A stretch of DNA of 64,000 nucleotides from an uncultured Prevotella sp. (GTDB lineage: Bacteria; Bacteroidota; Bacteroidia; Bacteroidales; Bacteroidaceae): positions 111,549-175,548 of the forward strand of contig CADCEF010000002.1 of NCBI GenBank assembly GCA_902800365.1, in the 5' to 3' direction. The notes under the pieces were generated by a model. It made no database searches and was not told where the DNA came from. It worked only from the letters and a program-made list of their open reading frames with translations. Both the position numbers and the translations under genes were made by a program. Of this stretch, positions 34,745-43,769 are shown piece by piece. Position 1 is the stretch's first letter, and every line of letters begins with the position of its first letter.

Positions 34745-35515
34745 CTAAAGATTCGTAGTATCTTTCAGGTCTCCTTTTGGATAGAAGGGGAACATATTCT
34801 CCTTCATCCATTCGTTAGCCTTAGCAGGTGTGAGCTTCCAACCGCTGTTACAGGTTGAAACAAACTCTACCAGAGATGAACCCTTGCCAGCCATCGAAGC
34901 CTCGAAAGCCTTACGCAGTGCCTTCTTAGCCTTCAGGATAGAGGCTACACTCTCTACACTTTGGCGAGTAACATAGCAGGTACCCTCAAGCTGAGCAGCG
35001 ATATCGGCCATCTTCAGGGGATAACCATGAATCTCAGGATCACGTCCGTAAGGACATGTAGATGTCTTCTGACCAATAAGAGTTGTAGGAGCCATCTGAC
35101 CACCAGTCATACCATAGATGGCATTGTTGACGAAGATGATGACGATGTTCTCACCACGGTTCAGAGCGTGAATGGTTTCGCAGGTACCGATACAAGCCAA
35201 GTCGCCATCACCCTGATAGGTGAACACAAGACGATCGGGCCAGGTGCGCTTGATACCTGTGGCCAGTGCGGGTGCACGTCCATGGGCAGCCTCCTGCCAG
35301 TCTATGTCTATATAATTGTACGCGAAGACGGCACAGCCTACAGGCGAAACGCCAATGGCCTTGTCTTCCATACCCATTTCCTCGATGACCTCGGCAACCA
35401 GCTTATGTACCACACCGTGGCTACAGCCTGGGCAGTAGTGCATATTGTTGTCGTTCATCAGCGTCGGCTTTTTGCAGACGATATTCTCTGGACTAACTAT
35501 TTGATTTCTATCCAT
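34745..35515 (-). CDS. 2-oxoacid:ferredoxin oxidoreductase, beta (ThDP-binding) subunit
   Basis: A 256-residue subunit. Seen: HYCPGCSHGVVHKL near the N-terminus and the ThDP/Mg motif GDGDLACIGTCETIHALNRGENIVIIFVNNAIYGMTGGQ. The C-terminus carries the segment VEFVSTCNSGW. ATG 35515 is used; the longer frame reaches back into the upstream subunit gene without support. The spacing to the alpha subunit gene is 13 nt. Function as for the gamma subunit: it carries the thiamine diphosphate at which decarboxylation takes place. Confidence 0.91.
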   Translation of the reverse strand: MDRNQIVSPENIVCKKPTLMNDNNMHYCPGCSHGVVHKLVAEVIEEMGMEDKAIGVSPVGCAVFAYNYIDIDWQEAAHGRAPALATGIKRTWPDRLVFTYQGDGDLACIGTCETIHALNRGENIVIIFVNNAIYGMTGGQMAPTTLIGQKTSTCPYGRDPEIHGYPLKMADIAAQLEGTCYVTRQSVESVASILKAKKALRKAFEASMAGKGSSLVEFVSTCNSGWKLTPAKANEWMKENMFPFYPKGDLKDTTNL

Positions 35516-35528
35516 AATATTCTTTTTC

Positions 35529-36611
35529 TCAACACAATTTCTTAAGAGCTTCAACGATCTCCTCGGGATCGGGCACGATACCACCCAGACGTCCGAACTG
35601 CTCTACAGGCACAGCACCATTAACAGCCAGGCGAACGTCCTGTACCATCTGTCCGGCGTTGATCTCGGCCACCAGGATACCCTTCACCTTCTTTGAGAGT
35701 TCAGCAATCTGCTTCTCGGGGAATGGGAACAGGGTGATGGGACGGAACAGTCCTACCTTGATGCCCTGCTCGCGGGCTATCTCCACGCTCTTCTCAGCAA
35801 TACGGGCGGCACTACCGAAGGCTACGATAGCATACTCGGCATCGTCCATCTGCTGCTGCTCAAAGCGCACCTCGTTCTCCTGAATCTTGCGATATTTCTC
35901 CTGCAGGGCAATGTTACGTTTCTCCATAGCCTCGGGCTTCAGCTCAAGCGAAGTAATCACCACACGCTCGCGGTTCTTGGGCTTACCAGTAGATGCCCAT
36001 GGGCACTCGCGAATCACCTCCTCGTCGGTACGACGGGGCTTGATGGGTGGCAGCACCACCTTCTCCATCATCTGACCGATAACTCCATCGGAGAGAATCA
36101 TAGCGGGGTTGCGATACTTGAACGCCAACTCGAAGGCGAGGTCAACAAAATCAGCCATCTCCTGAACTGACGATGGAGCCAGAACGATTACCTTGTAGTC
36201 GCCATTACCACCACCACGGGTAGCCTGGAAATAGTCGCCCTGCGAAGGCTGGATAGTACCCAGACCAGGGCCTCCACGCTGTACATTAACAAACACACCC
36301 GGCACCTCGGCACCAGCCATGTAAGTGATACCCTCCTGCATCAGTGCGATACCAGGAGACGAACTAGAAGTCATGGCACGCTTACCAGCACCGGCAGCGC
36401 CATAAACCATGTAGATACTAGCCAGCTCGCTCTCGGCCTGAACTACCTGCATACCGGTAGTCTCCCAAGGCTTCAGCTCAGCCAGCGTCTCAATCACCTC
36501 ACTCTGCGGAGTAATAGGATAGCCGAAATAGCCGTCGCATCCGCAACGAATAGCAGCGTGGGCAATAGCCTCGTTGCCTTTCATCAATACAACTTCTTTT
36601 TCCTGTGCCAT
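35529..36611 (-). CDS. 2-oxoacid:ferredoxin oxidoreductase, alpha subunit (VorB/KorA)
   Basis: A 360-residue alpha subunit. Seen: MKGNEAIAHAAIRCGCDGYFGYPITPQSEVIE (pyrimidine-binding domain), QAESELASIYMVYGAAGAGKRAMTSSSSPGIALMQEG, VQRGGPGLGTIQPSQGDYFQATRGGGNGDY and a C-terminal transketolase-like domain with GLFRPITLFPFPEKQI. In annotated Bacteroidetes the same gene order is usually called vorB or korA. It follows the ferredoxin gene by 2 nt. Confidence 0.91.
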   Translation of the reverse strand: MAQEKEVVLMKGNEAIAHAAIRCGCDGYFGYPITPQSEVIETLAELKPWETTGMQVVQAESELASIYMVYGAAGAGKRAMTSSSSPGIALMQEGITYMAGAEVPGVFVNVQRGGPGLGTIQPSQGDYFQATRGGGNGDYKVIVLAPSSVQEMADFVDLAFELAFKYRNPAMILSDGVIGQMMEKVVLPPIKPRRTDEEVIRECPWASTGKPKNRERVVITSLELKPEAMEKRNIALQEKYRKIQENEVRFEQQQMDDAEYAIVAFGSAARIAEKSVEIAREQGIKVGLFRPITLFPFPEKQIAELSKKVKGILVAEINAGQMVQDVRLAVNGAVPVEQFGRLGGIVPDPEEIVEALKKLC

Positions 36612-36613
36612 AC

Positions 36614-36844
36614 TTATTCCTCCACTTTTTTACGATACACGGTGATACATCCGTCGGGACAAACAATGCCACACGAAGCACAGCCCACGCAGGCCTCCTC
36701 GTTGACAGCCTCCACGTAGGGGTAGCCGTGCAGATTAACTTTGTTGGCAAGGGCAATTACCTTCTGAGGGCAAGCAATGATGCAGAGGCTGCATCCCTTA
36801 CACCTCTCGGTATTCACCTCGATTGCGCCTTTCATTTTAGCCAT
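36614..36844 (-). CDS. 2x[4Fe-4S] ferredoxin, delta subunit of the 2-oxoacid oxidoreductase
   Basis: A 76-residue ferredoxin with two full cluster motifs, CKGCSLCIIACP and CVGCASCGIVCP, the second followed by DGCI. It is the first gene of the operon and passes electrons from the ThDP site to soluble ferredoxin. Promoter at 36886-36916. Confidence 0.93.
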   Translation of the reverse strand: MAKMKGAIEVNTERCKGCSLCIIACPQKVIALANKVNLHGYPYVEAVNEEACVGCASCGIVCPDGCITVYRKKVEE

Positions 36845-36885
36845 AATATTCTTGTTTAACGCTTTTTATTCACAATTTCGGGTTG

Positions 36886-36916
36886 CAAAGATACTAATTA
36901 GTTAGCAAAATGCAAA
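36886..36916 (-). promoter_or_regulatory. -33/-7 promoter of the 2-oxoacid oxidoreductase operon
   Basis: On the minus strand TTTG (36913-36916) and TATCTTTG (36886-36893) are separated by 19 nt. Confidence 0.7.
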
Positions 36917-36989
36917 AGAAAAACATCATTTTCTTTCATTTTATCTGAAAATACTATCTTTTTATAACAAATAGTAGCATTTAAAGAAG

Positions 36990-37020
36990 AATCCCTGAAT
37001 CCACAATGGACTCAGGGATT
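36990..37020 (-). terminator. Intrinsic terminator of the ffh-folD gene run
   Basis: AATCCCTGAATCC and GGACTCAGGGATT form a 13-bp stem (one G-T pair) with a 5-nt loop, followed on the minus strand by TTCTTCTTT. The stop codon of the small TPR gene lies inside the first arm. Confidence 0.75.
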
Positions 37021-37194
37021 ATACATATCCTTACAATAGAAAGCCATGATGTCGTCGAGCATACGCTTTGCTTCAACCGCAGGACTATCAGGGTCGAGTT
37101 CTATCGCTTGTATGTAGCTATTGATAGCCTCGTGCCATTGCCCACGCTTGCGAGCCTCGTTACCTTGTTGATAAAACTCCTCCGCTTTAGTCAT
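37012..37194 (-). CDS. Small single-TPR protein
   Basis: A 60-residue protein with one clear TPR motif, AEEFYQQGNEARKRGQWHEAINSYIQAIELDPDSPAVEAK, and a short helical tail. No signal peptide, so cytosolic. It begins 12 nt after folD and ends in the terminator hairpin. The function is unknown; it probably binds another protein. Confidence 0.8.
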   Translation of the reverse strand: MTKAEEFYQQGNEARKRGQWHEAINSYIQAIELDPDSPAVEAKRMLDDIMAFYCKDMYNP

Positions 37195-37206
37195 GCTCTC
37201 ACCTTA

Positions 37207-38085
37207 CTACTTATAGTACTCTTTCTTGCCGGCAGCAAGGGTATTCTTCATCAGCGAGCAGATGGTCATAGGACCAACGCCACCTGGTACAGGCGTAATG
37301 TAAGAACACTTAGGAGCCACCTCGTCGAACTTCACATCGCCATTCAGGCGGAAACCGCTCTTGCGAGTGGCATCTGGCACACGGGTGGTACCTACGTCAA
37401 CGATGACTGCACCATCCTTCACCATATCAGCCGTCACGAAATCGGGCTGACCGATAGCTGCTATAATAATGTCGGCAGCACGGCACTCCTCTTTCAGTGT
37501 TTTAGAACGAGAGTGACATACTGTTACTGTAGCATCGCCATACTGTTTCTGCATCATCAGCTGAGCCATTGGCTTGCCAACGATGTTTGAGCGACCCAGT
37601 ATAACGCACTTCTTACCGCTGGTTTCGATACCATAGCGCTTTAGCAGTGTGATGATGCCGAGTGGTGTTGCCGAGATGAAACAAGGCAATCCGATAGCCA
37701 TACGACCTACGTTGATGGGATGGAATCCATCTACATCCTTACGATAGTCGATAGCCTCGATGATTTTCTGCTCGTCGATGTGTTTTGGTAAAGGCAACTG
37801 TACGATGAATCCATCTACATCGTCGTCTTTGTTCAGTTTGTCAACACACGCCAGCAGTTCCTCTTCGGTGATGTCATCCTCAAAGCGAATGAGTGTACTC
37901 TTAAAGCCACAAGCCTCACAGGCCAGCACTTTATTCTTTACATAAGTCTCCGATCCTCCATCGTGGCCTACCAAAACGGCTGCCAGATGGGGCTGTTTGC
38001 CTCCTGCGGCTACAATCTCTTTTACCTCCTCAGCAATCTCGGCCTTGATGGCCGCAGCTGTTGCTTTTCCGTCAATAAGTTGCAT
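37207..38085 (-). CDS. folD: Methylenetetrahydrofolate dehydrogenase / methenyltetrahydrofolate cyclohydrolase
   Basis: A 292-residue bifunctional enzyme interconverting methylene-, methenyl- and 10-formyl-tetrahydrofolate. Seen: [27 protein letters not shown] with the catalytic Lys region, [26 protein letters not shown], and the NADP-binding [13 protein letters not shown], ending in [23 protein letters not shown] 38085 was chosen; the longer frame adds 21 residues that look non-native. It follows the TerB-domain gene by 4 nt, so it is probably cotranscribed with ffh. Confidence 0.95.
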   Translation of the reverse strand: MQLIDGKATAAAIKAEIAEEVKEIVAAGGKQPHLAAVLVGHDGGSETYVKNKVLACEACGFKSTLIRFEDDITEEELLACVDKLNKDDDVDGFIVQLPLPKHIDEQKIIEAIDYRKDVDGFHPINVGRMAIGLPCFISATPLGIITLLKRYGIETSGKKCVILGRSNIVGKPMAQLMMQKQYGDATVTVCHSRSKTLKEECRAADIIIAAIGQPDFVTADMVKDGAVIVDVGTTRVPDATRKSGFRLNGDVKFDEVAPKCSYITPVPGGVGPMTICSLMKNTLAAGKKEYYK

Positions 38086-38089
38086 ATAT

Positions 38090-38722
38090 TTAGTTTTGTT
38101 TAATCCATTGCCATTCATCCTTGGCGTCCTGGGTTTTCTGGGCATCAAGGTGCATCAGCGTGTCAACGTCGGTAGCTTTCAGACCAATGTAGATGGCTAC
38201 CTCTTTCAGCGCCTCAACCTCAGTATCAGTAATATCGGCATCGCTCTTTACGATTAATGCCAGCATACTCAGCATCTGGTAGCGCAGGTCTTCACTCAAT
38301 GCCGAAGCAATCTGACTGCCACAGTCGCCTATCATCTGCAGGAAGGCCATAGGCTTGCGTGCTTCCATCTCAGCGCGTTTTGCGATGATTTTCTTCACGA
38401 CATCCATACCTTCTGTCTCGGCTTCCTCGCCAAAGTTCTCGCGAAGGAATTTTCCCAGGAACTCATATTCCTCGGGTTCAACCTTGCCGTCGGCCAGAAT
38501 GATGTGGGATGCCATAAGCAGCATCGAGAACAGGAAACTGTTACGCAGATTCTCCCTGACGGGTGAATTAACATTAAATGTGTTACGGAACTCGTCGGTA
38601 ATAACTACCTCCTCTGCCGATTTCTTTGACTCCGAAGCCTTTGCAACTTCCTCGGTCAAGTCCTTCATAGGCCCTTCTTCGAAGACGCCTATCAGGTTGC
38701 TAATCCAATTTCCAAATGCCAT
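38090..38722 (-). CDS. TerB-domain protein
   Basis: A 210-residue protein whose middle (about 60-190) is an all-helical TerB-like domain: [36 protein letters not shown] and [29 protein letters not shown]. It resembles the protein at 62223-63038 but lacks the glycine-rich N-terminal segment and the C-terminal J domain. The role is unknown; TerB domains are linked to stress response and membrane-associated chaperone systems. It is encoded 60 nt after ffh. Confidence 0.8.
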   Translation of the reverse strand: MAFGNWISNLIGVFEEGPMKDLTEEVAKASESKKSAEEVVITDEFRNTFNVNSPVRENLRNSFLFSMLLMASHIILADGKVEPEEYEFLGKFLRENFGEEAETEGMDVVKKIIAKRAEMEARKPMAFLQMIGDCGSQIASALSEDLRYQMLSMLALIVKSDADITDTEVEALKEVAIYIGLKATDVDTLMHLDAQKTQDAKDEWQWIKQN

Positions 38723-38782
38723 ACGCTATAAATTTAAATATGAATTGTCAATTATCAGCTTGGCTCTGACAAGCATTGTCAA

Positions 38783-40144
38783 TTAAAACTTCGGCATACC
38801 ACCACGCATCTTCATGGCAGCTGCCATCTGAGCCATCTTCGAAGAGTTGAGACCAGTAACCATCTTCATCATCTTGCGGGTCTGGTCGAACTGCTTCATC
38901 AGTCGGTTCACCTCTTCGAGCTTGGTGCCAGAACCCTTTGCAATACGGATTCGGCGGCTCTGGTTGATGATATCAGGATTGGCGCGCTCCTTTGGTGTCA
39001 TCGAGTTGATAATAGCCTCGATACCCTTGAATGCGTTATCATCGATATCCAAATCCTTAATCTGCTTGCCTACACCTGGAATCATAGCAGCAAGATCCTT
39101 GATGTTACCCATCTTCTTAATCTGCTGTATCTGACCCATAAAGTCGTCGAAGTCGAACTTATTCTTACGGATCTTCTTCTCCAGTTTCTTGGCCTCTTCC
39201 TCATCGAACTGCTGCTGGGCGCGCTCTACCAAACTTACGATATCACCCATACCAAGAATACGGTCGGCCATACGCTCTGGGTAGAACACGTCGATAGCCT
39301 CCATCTTCTCGCCTGTACCAACAAACTTGATAGGCTTGGTAACTACGGTGCGGATAGAAAGAGCAGCACCACCACGGGTATCACCATCCAACTTGGTAAG
39401 TACCACACCATCGAAGTCCAAACGGTCGTTAAACTCCTTGGCGGTGTTAACTGCGTCCTGACCAGTCATCGAGTCGACAACAAACAGCGTCTCATTCGGA
39501 TTGATAGCATTCTTAAGCGTCTCAATCTCGTTCATCATCTCCTCATCAACTGCCAGTCGACCAGCGGTATCGATGATAACCACGTCGTTAGCTTTCGACC
39601 TTGCCTCCTGCAGCGCGTGGTTAGCTATTTCTACTACATTCTTGTTTTCGGGCTCAGAGTAAACGGGTACGCCAACGCTCTCACCTACTACCTTCAGCTG
39701 TTCGATAGCAGCAGGACGATACACGTCGCAGGCCACCAACAAAGGTTTCTTGTGATTGCGCTCCTTCAGCATCTTAGCCAGTTTACCACTGAATGTGGTT
39801 TTACCAGAACCCTGCAGACCCGACATCAGGATGATGGCTGGAGCACCTGCACGACCCTCTACTTTCAGCTCAGCAGCCTTACCTCCCATCAGCTCAGCCA
39901 ACTCATCGTGAACAATCTTCACCATCAGCTGACTAGGCTTAACGGCAGTAAGCACATTCATACCCAATGCCTTCTGCTTAACAGTATCTGTAAATGTCTT
40001 GGCTACTTTATAGTTTACGTCGGCATCAAGCAGCGCACGACGTACATCTTTCAGCGTCTCAGCTACGTTTATCTCGGTGATTTTACCTTCACCTTTCAAA
40101 ATCTTAAACGAGCGTTCTAGTCTATCACTTAAATTCTCAAACAT
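38783..40144 (-). CDS. ffh: Signal recognition particle protein Ffh
   Basis: A 453-residue SRP54-type GTPase that, with SRP RNA, brings ribosomes making membrane proteins to FtsY. N domain about 1-90; G domain with GLQGSGKTTFSGKLAKML, DVYRPAAIEQL, DTAGRLAVDEEM, TKLDGDTRGGAALS; C-terminal methionine-rich M domain ending SSKMAQMAAAMKMRGGMPKF. Length is normal. First gene of the run ffh, terB, folD, TPR, with a promoter at 40168-40199. Confidence 0.97.
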   Translation of the reverse strand: MFENLSDRLERSFKILKGEGKITEINVAETLKDVRRALLDADVNYKVAKTFTDTVKQKALGMNVLTAVKPSQLMVKIVHDELAELMGGKAAELKVEGRAGAPAIILMSGLQGSGKTTFSGKLAKMLKERNHKKPLLVACDVYRPAAIEQLKVVGESVGVPVYSEPENKNVVEIANHALQEARSKANDVVIIDTAGRLAVDEEMMNEIETLKNAINPNETLFVVDSMTGQDAVNTAKEFNDRLDFDGVVLTKLDGDTRGGAALSIRTVVTKPIKFVGTGEKMEAIDVFYPERMADRILGMGDIVSLVERAQQQFDEEEAKKLEKKIRKNKFDFDDFMGQIQQIKKMGNIKDLAAMIPGVGKQIKDLDIDDNAFKGIEAIINSMTPKERANPDIINQSRRIRIAKGSGTKLEEVNRLMKQFDQTRKMMKMVTGLNSSKMAQMAAAMKMRGGMPKF

Positions 40145-40167
40145 ATTTTACCTTATTTTTTAGGGCG

Positions 40168-40199
40168 CAAAGTTACAAAATAAAAATGATACTCGCAAA
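40168..40199 (-). promoter_or_regulatory. -33/-7 promoter of ffh
   Basis: On the minus strand TTTG (40196-40199) and TAACTTTG (40168-40175) with a 20-nt spacer, 24 nt before the ffh start. Confidence 0.7.
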
Positions 40200-40216
40200 C
40201 TTTACCCTCCGTTTTT

Positions 40217-40879
40217 TCATTTTTCTTTTATTTCTGTTGATTTACCTCGCATACTGAACTCACAACCGCAGTACTGCTGGTTATAGAAGTTATACTCCTT
40301 AAGTAGCTGATTGCGGCGTTCGTAGAGTCCCCCTTTGCGCCAGTTCTGAGCCCAGTATTTGGGTGATGGCAGATTGGGTAATGGGTGTTGGCTGATAGTC
40401 TGTTCTGCAATAAGACCGGCTTGGTTTATCTGCTCTAAGCTCTTCCAGCGCGATGAGGCAAGGGTTGTTGTGAAATAGGGAATATTAAGTTCCTGAGCCT
40501 TCTTGGCTGCGGCTATCAGTCGCAGCGTAAAGCAGCGTTCACAACGACGACCACGTTCAGGCTCCTTCGCCATTTCATTCTGAAAGCGCCCCTCCGGGTC
40601 GAGCGCACTCTCAAGTCCGCACACCCCACAAAGCCACTCATCGTGGTTATAATCGCCATCAATCCACTGCAATCCCAGACTCTCTGCATGACGTTTACTT
40701 TCCTTCTTTCTGATTTCGTATTCCTCTCTGGACCAGATATTTGGATTAAAATAATAAATAACAGGTCGAACCCCATTTGCCATCATCCATTCGACGATAG
40801 CACTTGAACAAGGGGCACAACAGGCGTGCAACAGCACATCTTTTAATCCCTCTGGTTTCTGTATAGCTGGTTGTTTCAT
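40217..40879 (-). CDS. queH: Epoxyqueuosine reductase QueH
   Basis: A 220-residue enzyme that reduces epoxyqueuosine to queuosine in tRNA, the non-cobalamin alternative to QueG. Cysteine motifs of the family are all visible: LHACCAPCSSA near the N-terminus, LCGVCGLE, RCERCFTLRL and YCGCEFSM near the C-terminus. ATG 40879 is used rather than a TTG 9 nt upstream. A repeat tract (40359-40393) with G-runs every 7-8 nt encodes SQHPLPNLPSPKYW in a variable loop. Using QueH rather than the cobalamin-dependent QueG is of interest beside a damaged cobalamin region, but no link is shown. Confidence 0.92.
   Translation of the reverse strand: MKQPAIQKPEGLKDVLLHACCAPCSSAIVEWMMANGVRPVIYYFNPNIWSREEYEIRKKESKRHAESLGLQWIDGDYNHDEWLCGVCGLESALDPEGRFQNEMAKEPERGRRCERCFTLRLIAAAKKAQELNIPYFTTTLASSRWKSLEQINQAGLIAEQTISQHPLPNLPSPKYWAQNWRKGGLYERRNQLLKEYNFYNQQYCGCEFSMRGKSTEIKEK
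40359..40393. repeat. 7- to 8-nt imperfect repeat inside queH
   Basis: TGGG/TGG cores occur at intervals of 7, 8, 7 and 7 nt; the coding strand gives a Pro/Leu/His-rich insertion. Confidence 0.6.
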
Positions 40880-40885
40880 CGGGTG

Positions 40886-40893
40886 CAAAATTA
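40886..40893 (-). promoter_or_regulatory. -7 box of queH
   Basis: The minus strand reads TAATTTTG, only 7 nt before the ATG, so the transcript would be nearly leaderless. TTTG at 40917-40920 is a possible -33 box (23-nt spacer). Confidence 0.5.
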
Positions 40894-40985
40894 CGAAATA
40901 ATATTGTTAATCTTCGCAAATCGTGCCGTTATTTCACATAAAATACGTATCTTCGCCAAAAATTTATACTTTACTACATTATAAC

Positions 40986-42125
40986 ATGATGAATTTAAAT
41001 CTGACTAATAACATCCAGATGCCCAACCACGAATTGAGGCGTCAGGTAATAGAACTATGTGAAAAAGTGCAGAAACCACTGCTCAAACTCTCTACAAAAG
41101 ATTATGTAGAAAACGGTTTGGGGCACCTTGTTGAACAGTTCGACGGACAGGCTGGCTTGGTAAACATCGAGGTATTTAATGAACTTCAGCACACCATCAC
41201 CGGATGGCCAGGCGGAAAGCCTAATGTTGACGATTCTACTCGTCCAGAGCGCGCAACCCCCTACCCTAAGCGTGTCATTGTATTTTCGCCCCACCCTGAT
41301 GATGATGTCATCTCTATGGGAGGCACCATTCGTCGACTGATGCAGCAGCATCACGATGTACATATTGCCTACGAGACATCAGGAAATATCGCCGTAGGCG
41401 ATGAGGAGGTTCGCAGATTCATGCATTTCATCAATGGTTTCAACACCATTTTTGCCAATGGTAGCGATGAGGTCATCAAGCACAGCTACCAGGTGGTAAA
41501 GGCCTTTCTGAAGAACAAGAAAGAGGGCGATACAGACACAGAGCAGATTCTGCGCCTAAAAGGACTTATCCGTCGTGGTGAAGCCCGATTGGCTTGTGAA
41601 TATAACGGCATCGACAGCAAGCATATCCACTTTCTCGACCTGCCATTCTATGAGAGCGGAAAGATTGAGAAGTTGCCTATGACCGAGAATGATGTCATCC
41701 CCATCCAGCAACTCATTAGCGAGATTCAGCCTCACCAGATATATGTAGCTGCCGACTTGGCCGACCCACATGGCACACACCGTAAGTGTACCGATGCCGT
41801 GCTGGCTGCTATCGACGAGGAGAAGAAGGCTGCTGCCGAGTGGCTTAAGGATTGTAGAGTATGGATGTATCGCGGTGCTTGGGCAGAATGGGATGTTGCC
41901 GATATCGAGATGTGCGTGCCAATGAGTCCTGAGGAGTTGCGCGAGAAGCGAAACGCTATCCTGCGCCATCAGAGTCAGATGGAGAGCGCACCATTCCTGG
42001 GCAACGACGAGCGCCTGTTCTGGCAGCGAGCTGAAGACAGAAACCGCGAGACAGCCAAGCGTTACGACAACCTCGGACTGGCTTGCTACGAGGCTATGGA
42101 AGCATTTGTGGAATACAAATTTTAA
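40986..42125 (+). CDS. PIG-L family deacetylase-like protein, stand-alone C-terminal half of a NagB-like two-domain protein
   Basis: A 379-residue cytosolic protein. The metal-binding PIG-L core is intact: VIVFSPHPDDDVISMGGTIRRL (HPDD) and DLADPHGTHRKCTDAVL (second His motif). The first 100 residues, with GHLVEQFDGQAGLVNIEVFNELQHTITGWPGGKPN, match, as I recall, the linker of a larger Bacteroidetes protein of about 660 residues annotated as glucosamine-6-phosphate deaminase, in which an N-terminal NagB isomerase/deaminase domain precedes this part. That domain is absent here. The neighbour is a GH20 hexosaminidase 24 nt downstream, so a role in N-acetylhexosamine use is likely. No upstream NagB remnant is visible. 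Confidence 0.82.
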   Translation: MMNLNLTNNIQMPNHELRRQVIELCEKVQKPLLKLSTKDYVENGLGHLVEQFDGQAGLVNIEVFNELQHTITGWPGGKPNVDDSTRPERATPYPKRVIVFSPHPDDDVISMGGTIRRLMQQHHDVHIAYETSGNIAVGDEEVRRFMHFINGFNTIFANGSDEVIKHSYQVVKAFLKNKKEGDTDTEQILRLKGLIRRGEARLACEYNGIDSKHIHFLDLPFYESGKIEKLPMTENDVIPIQQLISEIQPHQIYVAADLADPHGTHRKCTDAVLAAIDEEKKAAAEWLKDCRVWMYRGAWAEWDVADIEMCVPMSPEELREKRNAILRHQSQMESAPFLGNDERLFWQRAEDRNRETAKRYDNLGLACYEAMEAFVEYKF

Positions 42126-42149
42126 TTAAATGTTAAGTATATAAGAATT

Positions 42150-43754
42150 ATGATTACTGTAAACCTGAGAAGTAAGGTGATGGTGTTGGTGGCACTGTTC
42201 ACTTTTAATGGTGCGTTGTTAACATCAGTTGCTGAACCAGCAGATTATGAGGTTGTGCCCCTACCCCAATCGTTTACCCGAATGGACGGCACGCCATTCA
42301 CACTCGATAGCAAGGTGCAGATTCTGGCACCAGCCAGTCTGCAGCGCGAAGCAGAGTTTCTGCAGCAGTATATAAAAGATGTTGCTGCCATCCAATTACC
42401 TATCGTTCAAAAGCGTGTTAAGAACTGCCGTTACATCGAACTGAAGTTGGCCGCCACTTGTGTAAACAAGGAGGGCTACCACATGAGTGTTAACCAGAAT
42501 GGTGTAACCATTACAGGCGATGATGCAGCAGGTGTTTTCTATGGTGTACAGACATTGCGTAAAGCACTTTCCGACACGAAGATACTCTCGCCTGCTGAGA
42601 TAGCCGATTATCCACGATTCTCATGGCGAGGTATGCATCTCGACTGCTCGCGCCATTTCTTTTCGCTTGACTTTGTAAAGAAGTATATCGACCTGTTGGC
42701 GCTTCACAACATGAACACCTTCCACTGGCATCTAACCGACGATCAGGGCTGGCGCATAGAAATAAAGAAATATCCCGAACTTACCACTATCGGCTCTATG
42801 CGTTCGGGCACCACTCTGGGCACCAATTCCGATCTCGATGATGGTATACCTCACGGAGGATTCTACACTCAGCAGCAGGCTCGCGAAATAGTAAGATATG
42901 CTGCGGAGCGTCACATCACTGTAGTACCCGAGATTGATATGCCAGGCCATATGCTGGCCGCTTTGGCATGTTATCCTGAACTGGGATGTACAGGAGGCCC
43001 ATATCAGGTTGGACACTATTGGGGTGTTTATACCGATGTGCTTTGCGTGGCAAATCCTAAGGTCTACGAGTTTGTAGAAGGGGTACTTGCAGAGATTATG
43101 GATATCTTCCCTTCAGAGGTCATCCATATAGGTGGCGATGAAGCTCCTACCGATAAGTGGGATGCTTGCGTAAAGTGCAGCAAACTGCCGAACAAACAGA
43201 GTTACTTTACACGTCGTGTATTCGATTTCATCACAGCCCACCATCGCCGTGTGCTGGGTTGGGACGAGATTCTCGATGGTGCTCCTGCAGACGCTATGAT
43301 TATGTCGTGGCAAGGAATGGAGCCTGGTGCCAAAGCTGCCAAGTTGGGACACGATGTTGTGATGGCTCCCACATCGCATGTCTACTTCGATTACCAGCAG
43401 TCAAAAGCCCCCGAACACGAGCCATCACGCTGCAGCGGATTCATTCCTGTAGAAAAGGTTTACAGCCTCGACCCTGCTCCTGAGAATATTCCCGCTTCAG
43501 CCCGCAAACATATTCTGGGCGGACAGGCTAACATCTGGACCGAGTATATTTTTACCGAAGGTATGGTAGAATATCAGGCATTGCCCCGCATGTCGGCTCT
43601 GGCCGAGGTGCTATGGACAATGCCTGAAGCAAAGAATTATCAATATTTTGTGGAGCGTCTGACTCGTTTCACTCAACTCTTTGAGCTCTACCACTATCAG
43701 TATGCCAAGCATCTGTGGCCTGAGCGTCAACTCCCAAGTCGCTGGCGATTCTAA
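42150..43754 (+). CDS. Beta-N-acetylhexosaminidase (GH20), exported
   Basis: A 534-residue exported enzyme releasing terminal N-acetylglucosamine or N-acetylgalactosamine. Signal region about 1-28. The N-terminal GH20b domain spans about 30-155. The TIM barrel starts at YPRFSWRGMHLDCSRHFF and contains NMNTFHWHLTDDQGWRIEIKKYP, VPEIDMPGHMLAAL and the catalytic pair in VIHIGGDEAP (Asp-Glu). WTEYIFTEGMVEYQALPRMSALAEVLW is the conserved C-terminal part. It forms an operon with the PIG-L gene. Confidence 0.93.
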   Translation: MITVNLRSKVMVLVALFTFNGALLTSVAEPADYEVVPLPQSFTRMDGTPFTLDSKVQILAPASLQREAEFLQQYIKDVAAIQLPIVQKRVKNCRYIELKLAATCVNKEGYHMSVNQNGVTITGDDAAGVFYGVQTLRKALSDTKILSPAEIADYPRFSWRGMHLDCSRHFFSLDFVKKYIDLLALHNMNTFHWHLTDDQGWRIEIKKYPELTTIGSMRSGTTLGTNSDLDDGIPHGGFYTQQQAREIVRYAAERHITVVPEIDMPGHMLAALACYPELGCTGGPYQVGHYWGVYTDVLCVANPKVYEFVEGVLAEIMDIFPSEVIHIGGDEAPTDKWDACVKCSKLPNKQSYFTRRVFDFITAHHRRVLGWDEILDGAPADAMIMSWQGMEPGAKAAKLGHDVVMAPTSHVYFDYQQSKAPEHEPSRCSGFIPVEKVYSLDPAPENIPASARKHILGGQANIWTEYIFTEGMVEYQALPRMSALAEVLWTMPEAKNYQYFVERLTRFTQLFELYHYQYAKHLWPERQLPSRWRF

Positions 43755-43769
43755 TTTTAGCAAAATAAA

